Source: Thermodesulfovibrio sp.
GTDB taxonomy: Bacteria > Nitrospirota > Thermodesulfovibrionia > Thermodesulfovibrionales > Thermodesulfovibrionaceae
Direction: 5' to 3'
Length of the DNA: 16,985 nucleotides
Assembly (NCBI GenBank): GCA_026415595.1
Contig: JAOAGU010000017.1
Span: 1-16,985 of the forward strand
The notes under the pieces are model-generated. The model made no database searches. It saw only the letters and a program-made list of their open reading frames with translations, and was not told the DNA's origin. This document shows positions 1-6,817 of this stretch, in pieces. The translations under genes were made by a program, and so were the position numbers. Numbering within the stretch: position 1 is the first letter of the stretch; the number at the start of each line of letters is the position of its first letter.

Positions 1-1122
1 ATAGTTTTTGTCTCCACCATCTTTAAATCTTACATAATTAAATCCACAAGTTATATCATGTTTATCAATTGTTACTTTATATGAACCATCTGCACCATAG
101 GATTTATCATCAAACCATTTTTTGTGAAATACACGATTAACTGCTCTTCTTGTATTATATGCCTCTCTTTCAGCATAGTTTTTCCATACTCTTATATCAA
201 AAATACCACCTAATAAAGCTTGCTCATAACCAATGTCCAAGTTAAATCTCTCTCTTTTCCACCAACTTCCATCTTCAGGATAAGCACCCATTCCACCATA
301 CATTATCTCACCATCAGAGGCTGGATAGTTTTCATCAATAGGGTTGTTGTAATCTGGATTATCATAGTCTTTTGATCTTCTGTTGTTTACAATAAAACCT
401 TTTTTAACCCATGAATAACCAAAGTTTGTCTTAATTTTTCCATCCCATGGAAAGTTATAACCTGCATAAAGATTTAAATTTTTAACCTCAAAATGCCCGT
501 TTCTTAGATATCCATCACTTTTTACATAGTTTCCGCCTATTGAATATTCAAAACGTGAAGGCTTCCAGGAATGAAAGAAAGTGAGTTTATCTGTATCATA
601 TTTTGCTTTCATAACCTGAGCCTCAATTTCCGCCTTCTCTTTTGGTTTTTTGGGTATCAGATTTATAACACCTCCAAGAGTATTGCCATATCTTGGGTCA
701 CTTATTCCTTTTATAATGAAGATTTTTTCAATGTTTGCAAGTGGGATAGTTGTCCAATCAATAAAATATCCTCCAGCAGTTCCTGGAGTATTAAGAATTC
801 TTCCATCAAAGGCAAGGGTAATTCTTCTTGCACCAAATCCCCTTATCTTTATAGATTCATCATCAAGGGCACCACCGATTTCCTGAATCCTCTGAACATC
901 AACGCCAGTTTGTCTAAAAAGTGCTCCATCAAGATTTGAGCTTATTCCTTGAAGAAGTAATTCTGGAATAACTACAGTAGCATTGGGAGTTTCTCTCTCT
1001 TCTTTAATTTTTTCCTCGGATACTGTGATTTCATCAAGTTGATAGATTTTTGATAATTCCTCAGCAAAAGCTAAAGAAGAGACTGAAAGAATAACTAAAG
1101 TGACAAAAAGTTTCAAAATCAT
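1..1122 (-). CDS. TonB-dependent outer-membrane receptor, N-terminal part
   Basis: Seen: 374 codons are open from an ATG at 1122 to the left edge, so the C-terminal part of the beta-barrel lies outside the window. Residues 1-20 form a signal peptide (hydrophobic core, cleavage likely after LAFA). A TonB-box-like DEITVS follows at about 29-34. Residues about 55-155 form a plug domain, with the run RQTGVDVQR, the segment SIKIRGFGARR and the end motif RYGNTLGGVINLIPKKP. The remainder has aromatic, alternating strand-like sequence expected of barrel strands. A strong GAGGAGGT ribosome site sits just before the ATG, inside the last codons of the upstream methyltransferase, whose TGA overlaps this ATG, so the two are translationally coupled. 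Known: such receptors take up siderophores, cobalamin, metal chelates or other scarce ligands using TonB energy. The substrate cannot be read from this fragment. Confidence 0.9.
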   Translation of the reverse strand, partial: MILKLFVTLVILSVSSLAFAEELSKIYQLDEITVSEEKIKEERETPNATVVIPELLLQGISSNLDGALFRQTGVDVQRIQEIGGALDDESIKIRGFGARRITLAFDGRILNTPGTAGGYFIDWTTIPLANIEKIFIIKGISDPRYGNTLGGVINLIPKKPKEKAEIEAQVMKAKYDTDKLTFFHSWKPSRFEYSIGGNYVKSDGYLRNGHFEVKNLNLYAGYNFPWDGKIKTNFGYSWVKKGFIVNNRRSKDYDNPDYNNPIDENYPASDGEIMYGGMGAYPEDGSWWKRERFNLDIGYEQALLGGIFDIRVWKNYAEREAYNTRRAVNRVFHKKWFDDKSYGADGSYKVTIDKHDITCGFNYVRFKDGGDKNY

Positions 1123-1811
1123 TTTAACCTCCTCCAGTAAAATATATTTACAAAAGTAAAATCTCTAAGCCAAAAATGTTCTTTCTCGTAGGACAGGGAT
1201 TTAAGAAGTTTGTCTCTTTCCCAGCTAAAAAGTTCTCTCTTATACTTAAACTGCCAGTGTTCAAAGACTTCATCAAGGCTGTGGTAGGCAAAGGAGCTTT
1301 CACAGAGATAAGAGTAGTTAAAATATAATTTATAATTGGGAAAGAGTAATGATATTTCATCAAAAGAAAAAACTTTTTCTGTGACAAGAAAAACACTTTT
1401 TATCCCTGAATCAAAAATCTTGCAGAGTGCAGACTCAATTCCGACTTCGGTAAGATGAAGACTATTACAGGCTAATGCAATATCATATTGTCCGAGTTCA
1501 AATACATTTAAGTCTTCAAATCTTCTACTATCTATTTTTACTTGAAATCCGTATTTTCTTGCTTTCTCATGAAGATAATTTTGCATCATCCATGATGGTT
1601 CAAGAGCTGTAACATAGCAGCCTTTTTCTATGAGGGGAAAACTGAGTACGCCATCACCAGCACCTATGTCTAAAACTTTAGTTCCAGAGGATACAAAATT
1701 TAGAAGAATTTCTTTTATTGGCTCATGATAACTGTTATGTTCACGCCAAAGCCTGTACCACTTTGCATACTCATCCCAGTAGGAAGTCTTTTTTATCTCA
1801 TTTGCCATCAT
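1119..1811 (-). CDS. class I SAM-dependent methyltransferase
   Basis: The protein is about 230 residues with a Rossmann-type methyltransferase core. The SAM-binding motif I, KVLDIGAGDGVLSFPL, lies around residues 46-61. An acidic residue (LEPSW) ends strand 2. A motif IV-like YDIALACNSLHL follows. Start choice: the frame is open to a TTG at 1817, but ATG at 1811 (or the adjacent ATG at 1808) is more credible. None of these has a clear Shine-Dalgarno, because a terminator-like hairpin and its T-run end only a few bases upstream. The stop overlaps the start of the TonB-dependent receptor (ATGA), and the receptor's ribosome site is embedded in the WRRLK codons. The acceptor substrate is unknown. 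The coupling suggests it modifies, or helps process, whatever the receptor imports, but this is inference from context only. Confidence 0.85.
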   Translation of the reverse strand: MMANEIKKTSYWDEYAKWYRLWREHNSYHEPIKEILLNFVSSGTKVLDIGAGDGVLSFPLIEKGCYVTALEPSWMMQNYLHEKARKYGFQVKIDSRRFEDLNVFELGQYDIALACNSLHLTEVGIESALCKIFDSGIKSVFLVTEKVFSFDEISLLFPNYKLYFNYSYLCESSFAYHSLDEVFEHWQFKYKRELFSWERDKLLKSLSYEKEHFWLRDFTFVNIFYWRRLK

Positions 1812-1825
1812 AATCAAATAAAAAA

Positions 1826-1859
1826 GCCACAGCTTAGGGATTCTTCCCTATGCTGTGGC
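1826..1859 (-). terminator. Intrinsic terminator hairpin in the methyltransferase leader
   Basis: On the minus strand, GCCACAGC and GCTGTGGC pair perfectly over 8 bp. A single A/A mismatch is followed by a further 5 bp (TAGGG with CCCTA) closing a 6-nt loop. The stem runs straight into TTTTTTATTT (plus positions 1825-1816). This is a textbook rho-independent terminator. It lies between the promoter and the ATG of the methyltransferase, with no complete gene upstream that it would need to terminate, so it is most likely an attenuator. Confidence 0.75.
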
Positions 1860-1872
1860 CTTCATGACCACA
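1854..1872 (-). promoter_or_regulatory. Alternative (anti-terminator) hairpin
   Basis: On the minus strand, TGTGGTC pairs with GGCCACA over 7 bp (one G-U pair) around a 5-nt ATGAA loop. The 3' arm uses the same bases that form the 5' arm of the downstream terminator, so the two hairpins cannot coexist. This arrangement is typical of transcription attenuation. I recognise no known riboswitch consensus here, and the effector is unknown. Confidence 0.5.
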
Positions 1873-1896
1873 AATTTATAATTTAGAAATTTATTA

Positions 1897-1925
1897 ATTG
1901 TTACAAATTTTTAATTTTTTGTCAA
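1897..1925 (-). promoter_or_regulatory. Sigma70-like promoter for methyltransferase-TonB receptor operon
   Basis: On the minus strand, a consensus TTGACA (plus 1925-1920) is followed after exactly 17 bp by AACAAT (plus 1902-1897), a 4/6 match to the -10 box. Transcription would begin near 1890. That gives a leader of about 80 nt containing the two competing hairpins before the ATG at 1811. Confidence 0.5.
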
Positions 1926-2401
1926 CACCTCGCCTTTCCTCAAAAATAATCTATCTGAAAGGGTATTGTTTCCAAAGAATTGACAAAAGGGGCAATCATT
2001 CTTTAAACCTTTATGTCTCAGTTACAGAATGGTTGCCCAGATTCCTGAATGAGTATAAACTATGAAAGACAGAAAAGACATTGTCAAGAAAAACCCATTT
2101 TCAATTTTATACGATTTTCTTTCTTGAATAGAAGTTCTAAAATGTATTGTATTGTTTTTTCAGTATTCAATTATTTCAATGTCTACTTGATAGTTGCAGG
2201 GTCTATTAATCTATCAATCATTTGGTTAATCTTCTAAAGTTATTCACTGTTTTATGTCAGGCTTTGAATCTAACAAATTAGGTTAAGTTTATTCTCTAAA
2301 TCTCCTTTTTATCTTCACCTTCTTCCAATGTTTTTCGGATAGACTCTGGATAGGTAGACTCTATTTTAGCCACAATGATGTTGCTCAATTTCTTGAAATA
2401 A
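1926..2401. other. Intergenic stretch without an intact gene
   Basis: No credible complete gene is visible in this stretch of about 475 bases. Short open frames exist on both strands but lack ribosome sites and family features. They could be debris of transferred DNA, as the adjacent toxin-antitoxin remnant is. The only clear structure is the inverted repeat at 1990-2038. Confidence 0.6.
1990..2038. repeat. 13-bp inverted repeat with 23-base spacer
   Basis: GGGCAATCATTCT (1990-2002) is matched by AGAATGGTTGCCC (2026-2038). Twelve of 13 positions are exact complements, and the remaining one is a T/G that would be a U-G wobble in plus-strand RNA but a C/A mismatch in minus-strand RNA. No T-run follows on the plus strand, so it is not an obvious terminator. 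It may be a remnant of a small mobile or palindromic element. Confidence 0.55.
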
Positions 2402-2629
2402 AATAGCAATCTGCAAAAGTTTTTTGTTCAAGATATGTTGAAATTTGAATCAGTCTGTATTAAAGAGAAAGCTTTTATTGATGAAATATATTTATATTCT
2501 TTTGGCAAATACGCCTTTGATATTAATTCAATTGATATGGGAAAACTTGATATTAAAAGGATAAAAAGCTTTATTAAAAAGTTCCCGGAAAAAACAAAAA
2601 GACTACTTGAGAGAATATGCAAGATTTAG
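2402..2629 (+). pseudogene. Remnant of AbiEi-like antitoxin (C-terminal end)
   Basis: About 75 residues remain open after a stop at 2399. The segment FESVCIKEKAFIDEIYLYSFG, then about 25 residues later a Lys-rich tail (KRIKSFIKKFPEKTKRLLE), resembles the C-terminal part of AbiEi-type antitoxin/regulator proteins. There a 'EKAxxDxxYL' motif precedes a short helical end. The usual N-terminal winged-helix region is missing: no matching sequence is seen upstream. It overlaps the following AbiEii-like remnant by 13 bases, the arrangement normal for intact AbiE operons. The first internal ATG is at 2435, but it is probably not a real start. The family assignment rests partly on this neighbour. Confidence 0.55.
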
Positions 2630-3142
2630 TCAAACAGAAGCAGTTTGAGATAGAGGTTTTAGATAGACTTAAAAGTGGAAAATTCCTTGATAGCCTTATT
2701 TTTACTGGCGGAACAATGCTAAGACTTTGCTATGGACTAAATAGGTTTTCTTTTGGGCTTGATTTTTGACTTTATAGGGAAATTGATATGAGAAATATTT
2801 CAGCAGATTAAAGAAATTTTTTTAAGCATTATGCTGTTCGTGATTCAAAAAATAAATTTTACATCCTGCTTTCTGGGATAAAAATCAATCGATTATCCAA
2901 GAACTCTAAAAAATGAAATAGAGAAGGTAGAAAAAGTAAAAACTGAGTTTTCCATTGTCTATACCAAACACTCAAACATACAGGTTCTTGTAAGAACTCT
3001 ATCGCTTGAAGAAGTTATAAAATCAAAAATAGAGACATTTTTAAGTAGTAGAGAAATTAGAGATGTCTTTGATATTGAGTTTTTATTAAAAAGGGGTATT
3101 GAAATTAATGCAGAAAAGAAGGATTTATTAGGGTTGATTTAG
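2617..3142 (+). pseudogene. Degenerate AbiEii-family nucleotidyltransferase toxin
   Basis: Starting at ATG 2617, the first 50 codons give an AbiEii-like N-terminus, with GGTMLRLCYGLNRFSFGLDF at the nucleotidyltransferase core. The family normally reads G-G-T-x-L-R ... R-F-S-x-D-L-D-F, so the first Asp of the D-L-D motif has become Gly. The frame is then broken by TGA at 2767 and TAA at 2809. It continues recognisably (FFKHYAVRDSKNKFYILL) and shifts by one frame near 2890. In the new frame it reads on to TAG at 3140, including VRTLSLEEVIKSKIETFL and REIRDVFDIEFLLKRGI, the typical C-terminal part. Known: AbiEii toxins are GTP-binding nucleotidyltransferases of type IV toxin-antitoxin or abortive-infection systems. 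This copy cannot make an active enzyme. Confidence 0.8.
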
Positions 3143-3235
3143 AGTGGAGAAAATATTAATTTCAAAATTCTTGTCATGAAAATAAAAAAGTGTTAAGAGA
3201 AAATTGAATTAATACAAAATTTATTAAGAATTTTT

Positions 3236-3586
3236 TGGTGGAGGCGGCGGGAATCGAACCCGCGTCCGAAGGTGCTACTTCTAAGCTTCTACATGCTTAG
3301 TGGAAGTTTTAAGTTTCGGAACTTAGCTCGCCCTTCCACTGGCTCTCTAAGTTCCTACAACCCTACATTCTCCCTAAGGTATCGGGTTAATACCTTAGGA
3401 AAGCTCTGATTTATGACGCCTTACCCAAGCCTCAGAGCAGAGCTTGGGAAGACGGCTGCTTAATTATTAAGCAGCGAGTGCCAATTCTGAGTTGGCAGTT
3501 GTGTTTTCCCTACCTTTTTTACGTGGTGGCAGGAACCACGGCATGCAGCTTAGACCTCACTACCTTCGTCGAGTCCTTTCGCCCCC
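3236..3586 (-). ncRNA. ssrA: tmRNA (transfer-messenger RNA)
   Basis: The minus-strand transcript starts GGGGGCG and ends CGCCTCC-A-CCA. These ends pair over 7 bp as a tRNA-like acceptor with encoded CCA. The 3' side contains a T-arm, CGGGTTCGATTCCCG (plus 3245-3265 region), and the 5' side has the tmRNA-typical GACTCGACGAAGG. The tag frame (plus 3508-3467) encodes (E)NTTANSELALAA followed by two stop codons TAA TAA. ENTTANS is the variable part and LALAA the conserved protease-recognition end. Whether the resume codon is the GAA shown or the codon before it cannot be settled by eye. The RNA is 351 nt. It rescues stalled ribosomes with SmpB, whose gene ends 10 bp upstream. No strong terminator is visible after the CCA. 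Confidence 0.95.
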
Positions 3587-3596
3587 ATGTTAAAGA

Positions 3597-4046
3597 TCAT
3601 TTACTTTTGAGAGCACGCTCAATTTCTCTTTGAGCTTCTCTTTTTTTAATTATATCTCTTTTTTCATATTTTTTTCTACCCCTTGCAAGGGCTATCTCCA
3701 CTTTAACATAGGGACCCTTAAAATAAAGCTTAAGTGGAATAAGTGTGTAACCTTTTTGTTGAATCTTTCCCTTAAGTCTTTCTATTTCCTTACGATGAAG
3801 TAAAAGCTTTCTTGTCCTTAAAGGATCATGGTTAAAGATATTTCCATGACTGTAGGGACTTATATGGCAATTAAGTAACCAAGCTTCGTTGTCTTTTATT
3901 ATTACATAACTGTCTTTAAGATTTGCTTTACCTTCTCTTAATGATTTTACCTCAGTACCTGTAAGAACTATTCCAGCTTCAATGGTCTCATCAATAAAAT
4001 AATCAGCATAAGCTTTCTTGTTTTGAGCTATGACTTTTATGGACAT
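3597..4046 (-). CDS. smpB: SsrA-binding protein SmpB
   Basis: The 149-residue length is normal for the family. Seen: IAQNKKAYADYFIDETIEAGIVLTGTEVKSLR at the N-terminus, where the TGTEVKSLR core is diagnostic. NCHISPYSHGNIFNHDPLRTRKLLLH follows in the oligonucleotide-binding barrel, and a basic C-terminal tail (GRKKYEKRDIIKKREAQREIERALKSK) that inserts into the ribosome decoding centre. It binds tmRNA and delivers it to stalled ribosomes. The ssrA gene starts only 10 bp after the TGA, so a common transcript with processing of the tmRNA 5' end is likely. The ATG lacks a strong Shine-Dalgarno and is preceded by a small hairpin (4056-4072). Confidence 0.97.
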   Translation of the reverse strand: MSIKVIAQNKKAYADYFIDETIEAGIVLTGTEVKSLREGKANLKDSYVIIKDNEAWLLNCHISPYSHGNIFNHDPLRTRKLLLHRKEIERLKGKIQQKGYTLIPLKLYFKGPYVKVEIALARGRKKYEKRDIIKKREAQREIERALKSK

Positions 4047-4055
4047 AGGTTATTT

Positions 4056-4072
4056 CTCTGCTTACAGCAGAG
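4056..4072. promoter_or_regulatory. Small hairpin between the 61-residue gene and smpB
   Basis: CTCTGC and GCAGAG form a perfect 6-bp stem around a 5-base loop about 10 bases before the smpB start. A second AGCAGAG copy occurs in the last codons of the upstream small gene (near 4093-4099) and could pair with the same CTCTGCT instead. On the plus strand the hairpin is followed by TTTTT. No minus-strand T-run follows, so it is not a terminator for the upstream genes. Confidence 0.35.
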
Positions 4073-4082
4073 TTTTTGGTCT

Positions 4083-4268
4083 TCAGGCTATTACTCTGCT
4101 TTTTTGTAAGATACACTTTTCTGTTACAATACCATTTGGAGTGTGAATCTCAAAATTTCCATCTTCAATTATGCCTATAGCTTTAAGTGTATAAAGAATT
4201 TCAATTAATGTATTTTGAATTTTTTCTAATGGGATATCTTTAAGTTCTAACTCTAATTTAGCTTTCAT
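4083..4268 (-). CDS. Small hypothetical protein, 61 residues
   Basis: I do not recognise a family. The sequence begins MKAKLELELKDIPLEKIQNTLIEILYTLKAIGI, an amphipathic, probably helical segment, and then EDGNFEIHTPNGIVTEKC, which looks like a short beta-hairpin. It has one Cys, no signal peptide and no membrane segment. It starts 9 bases after the aminopeptidase stop and precedes smpB by 36 bases, inside a tight same-strand series, so it is probably expressed. There is no clear ribosome site. A TATAAT overlaps the aminopeptidase stop codon and lies 8 bases from this ATG, so a leaderless start is possible. Confidence 0.55.
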   Translation of the reverse strand: MKAKLELELKDIPLEKIQNTLIEILYTLKAIGIIEDGNFEIHTPNGIVTEKCILQKSRVIA

Positions 4269-4276
4269 AGAAAAAT

Positions 4277-4282
4277 ATTATA
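4277..4282 (-). promoter_or_regulatory. Possible -10 box for the small gene-smpB-ssrA unit
   Basis: A perfect minus-strand TATAAT (plus 4282-4277) overlaps the stop codon of the aminopeptidase gene. TTGAAA lies 15 bases upstream as a poorly spaced -35. Transcription from it would begin only 2-4 bases before the ATG at 4268. In A+T-rich DNA such matches arise by chance, so this is a weak call. Confidence 0.3.
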
Positions 4283-5405
4283 TCACAAGAGAGCCTTTTT
4301 CAAGAATTTTTATCTTATGATTATCGCTTGTAATCCCATAAACTGTAGGTTCAAAGAAGATAAAATCCTGATGAAAAGGTGTTCTTACTTTTCCACCAAA
4401 AGATGAGTTGTCTCCAAGAGCGATATGAACTGTGCCAAGAATTTTTTCTGACTCAAGGATGTTGTCTGGTCTAGATGCCTTATCATTTGTACCTATTCCA
4501 ACTTCAGCAATGTTTCTATTTTCATCTCTTTCATATAGTTTTTTTTCAAGCTCCTCCTTAAATGGTTCATCTCCATCTATTGAGATAACTTTACCGTTTT
4601 TTACATTTAGAATCAAAGGATTTTTAAGTTTTCTTGTAGGTGCCCATTCTATAACTAGTCTTCCTTGAGCAGAGTTTTCTAATGGAGCAAAAAATACTTC
4701 TCCTGCGGGTAAGTTTCCGAAAGATCCTTTGCGAGTCAAAACTCCTGAGTCCACATAGATTTTTCTCTTTCCCCTATGTAAGATTATCTCTGTTTCATTG
4801 GAAGTTTCAATTTTTATTTTTTCTACTTGTTCAAGAATGTTCTTTATTTTTTCAGATATTTTCTTTACTTTTTTCCAATCAGCGAGCATTGCACCATCAA
4901 GCATTGATGGATCAAAAAGAGGCATACTTGCATATCTTGTACCACAGCATTTTGTAAGTAGATCTCTGAAATTGGTATGACTTGTTGAAAAGTTTGAAAG
5001 TGCCACTACAGCATTCACAGCATCAGATTTGTATTTTTTTATAATCTTTTTTGCAATTTTAAGTTCTTTTTTTGAAACTGTTTTTGATAGCAATTTTGAT
5101 AAAACATTCTCTTTTTCTAACTCTGATATGGCTTTTTTTCCAAAAGCAAGTTCCCATAAACTCTTTGGTGGTTCCATTCCGTGTGAACCTAATGAGGGAT
5201 ATTCAAAATAGATCAGTTCTTTGCAGAGATTCTTTCCAATGTTTTTTAGAACTTTTGCAATTTCTTTTAAACTTAATCTTCTATTTTTTTCAGACTCTGA
5301 AAGTATTTCATCTTCTCTGATCAGATCTGTAAATAAAAGAACTCTCTCTGAGGATTTTACTTTTAAATTAACTTTATAAATATTTAAGAGAGGCTCAATA
5401 TTCAC
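4278..5405 (-). CDS. M29-family (thermophilic-type) aminopeptidase
   Basis: The protein is 375 residues, near the family's usual 370-410. It removes N-terminal residues from peptides in the cytoplasm using a two-metal centre. Seen: the family core NLPAGEVFFAPLENSAQGRL at 231-250, EVGIGTN at 301-307, GTVHIALGDN with FGG at 324-338, and HQDF at 345-348. By analogy with M29 structures, the metal ligands would be E236, E301, H327, H345 and D347. All are present. The start is GTG, overlapping the purF TGA (GTGA), with GGAG 8 bases upstream, which supports this start and translational coupling to purF. The first 130 residues are more divergent than the catalytic end. The substrate range cannot be read from sequence. 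Confidence 0.8.
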   Translation of the reverse strand: MNIEPLLNIYKVNLKVKSSERVLLFTDLIREDEILSESEKNRRLSLKEIAKVLKNIGKNLCKELIYFEYPSLGSHGMEPPKSLWELAFGKKAISELEKENVLSKLLSKTVSKKELKIAKKIIKKYKSDAVNAVVALSNFSTSHTNFRDLLTKCCGTRYASMPLFDPSMLDGAMLADWKKVKKISEKIKNILEQVEKIKIETSNETEIILHRGKRKIYVDSGVLTRKGSFGNLPAGEVFFAPLENSAQGRLVIEWAPTRKLKNPLILNVKNGKVISIDGDEPFKEELEKKLYERDENRNIAEVGIGTNDKASRPDNILESEKILGTVHIALGDNSSFGGKVRTPFHQDFIFFEPTVYGITSDNHKIKILEKGSLVI

Positions 5406-6817
5406 TCAAAAAGCTCCAGTTGACTAAGTTTTTGAGATTTAAACTCAATTGGATATTTACAGTTAAAACAAGCCATACAATAAAGGTCAGAGTTTGGGAT
5501 AACTTTTTTTAAACCTTCAAGGCTTAGATACCCAAGAGAGTCTGCGGTTATATATTTTCTTATTTCTTCTATTTTGTGAGATGAAGCTATTAACTCCTGT
5601 CTTGTAGGAGTATCGATTCCATAAAAACAAGGTCCGATTGTGGGAGGAGAGCTAACTCTCATATGAACCTCCTTTGCTCCTCCAAGTTCTCTTATCATTT
5701 TTACTATTTTTTTAGACGTAGTTCCTCTTACAATTGAGTCATCTATGACTATAACTCTTTTGTTTTTTAAAGCATCTCTTACTGGATTAAGTTTTACTTT
5801 TACTCCAAAATGTCTTATGCTTTGCTTAGGCTCTATAAAAGTTCTTCCAACATAATGATTTCGTATCAATCCAAAATCAAAAGGAATTCCACTTTCTTCA
5901 GCATATCCTAACGCTGCAGGAACTCCTGAATCTGGAACTGGAATAACAATGTCAGCATCAACTGGATGTTCTCTCGCAAGCTGTCTGCCAAGTTCTTTTC
6001 TTACTGTATTAACGCAAGTATGTCCAAAAATGTAGCTGTCTGGTCTTGCAAAATATATAAACTCAAAAACACAGTGAGCTGGCTTTACAGAGTTAAATAT
6101 CTTTATTGAAGTCAAGCCATTTTCATTAATTATTAACATTTCTCCAGGATTTATATCCCTTATATAAGTTGCACCAATCAGGTCAAAAGCACAAGTTTCT
6201 GAAGCAACAACATAGGCATCTTTAATAATTCCAAGAGCTAAAGGTCTTATGCCATAGGGATCTCTTATTGCAATTAACTCCTTTTCAGTCATAAGTAATA
6301 AAGAAAAAGCTCCAGAAATTTGTCTTACCGCATTAGCAATTCTTTCTTTTGGCTCCCCACTTTTTGCTCGGGCAATAAGATGAAGAATTATTTCACTGTC
6401 TGAAGTACTCTGAAATATAGCACCATCGCGCTCAAGTTTTTCTCTCATTATGTCAATATCTATCAGATTTCCATTATGAGCTATCGCAATACTTCCAAGG
6501 CTATATGTTGCCATAAGTGGTTGAACATTCTCTAAGGTACTTGATCCTGTTGTTGAGTATCTGTTATGACCTATAGCAATGTATCCAGGTAACTTCTTAA
6601 GAACTTTTTCATTAAAGATTTCTGCAACAAGTCCTAAGGATTTTTCAAGATAAAGTTTTGTTCCATCAGATGAACATATTCCAGCACCTTCTTGCCCTCT
6701 GTGCTGTAAAGCATAAAGCCCTAAATAAGTGAGATTGGCAGCCTCTGGATGCCCAAAGATACCAAATATACCGCATTCTTCGTGAATATTATGAAAAAGC
6801 AGAGAGTTTTCTCTCAT
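5402..6817 (-). CDS. purF: Amidophosphoribosyltransferase (glutamine PRPP amidotransferase)
   Basis: It catalyses the first step of purine synthesis, PRPP + glutamine to phosphoribosylamine. The N-terminal glutamine-hydrolase domain begins ECGIFGIFG, with nucleophile C15 after a 14-residue propeptide, and includes LQHRGQEGAG and AHNGNL. The C-terminal phosphoribosyltransferase domain carries the PRPP loop VIVIDDSIVRGTT at about 355-367. C249, C397, C447 and C450 (YCMACF) match the four ligands of the Fe-S cluster in the Bacillus-type enzyme, so this copy is the oxygen-sensitive, propeptide-containing kind. Length is 471 residues with the ATG at 6817. The frame is open further upstream to 6940, but that extension is hydrophobic, unlike the family, and would overlap the divergent gene. 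An AAGG lies upstream of the chosen start. Confidence 0.95.
   Translation of the reverse strand: MRENSLLFHNIHEECGIFGIFGHPEAANLTYLGLYALQHRGQEGAGICSSDGTKLYLEKSLGLVAEIFNEKVLKKLPGYIAIGHNRYSTTGSSTLENVQPLMATYSLGSIAIAHNGNLIDIDIMREKLERDGAIFQSTSDSEIILHLIARAKSGEPKERIANAVRQISGAFSLLLMTEKELIAIRDPYGIRPLALGIIKDAYVVASETCAFDLIGATYIRDINPGEMLIINENGLTSIKIFNSVKPAHCVFEFIYFARPDSYIFGHTCVNTVRKELGRQLAREHPVDADIVIPVPDSGVPAALGYAEESGIPFDFGLIRNHYVGRTFIEPKQSIRHFGVKVKLNPVRDALKNKRVIVIDDSIVRGTTSKKIVKMIRELGGAKEVHMRVSSPPTIGPCFYGIDTPTRQELIASSHKIEEIRKYITADSLGYLSLEGLKKVIPNSDLYCMACFNCKYPIEFKSQKLSQLELFE

Noticed and set aside
571..939. Plus-strand open frames opposite the TonB receptor
   Set aside because: The minus-strand frame has clear signal peptide, TonB box and plug motifs. 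The plus frames are shadows with no family features.
2049..2237. 62-residue open frame on the plus strand, and a shorter frame from ATG 2062 with similar-looking continuation after a stop
   Set aside because: No ribosome site, no recognised motif and A+T-biased composition. A transposase remnant was considered, but no DDE or other diagnostic residues can be seen.
2296..2427. Minus-strand open frame ending IESTYPESIRKTLEEGEDKKEI, with protein-like composition
   Set aside because: No ATG start, no ribosome site, and a stop just upstream. It could be the tail of a lost gene, but nothing supports a family.
1926..3235. CRISPR array or intact mobile element
   Set aside because: No regularly spaced direct repeats and no recognisable transposase or integrase are visible by eye.
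3150..3235. Rho-independent terminator for ssrA
   Set aside because: Only A/T-only weak pairing is seen downstream of the CCA end, with no G+C-containing stem before a T-run.
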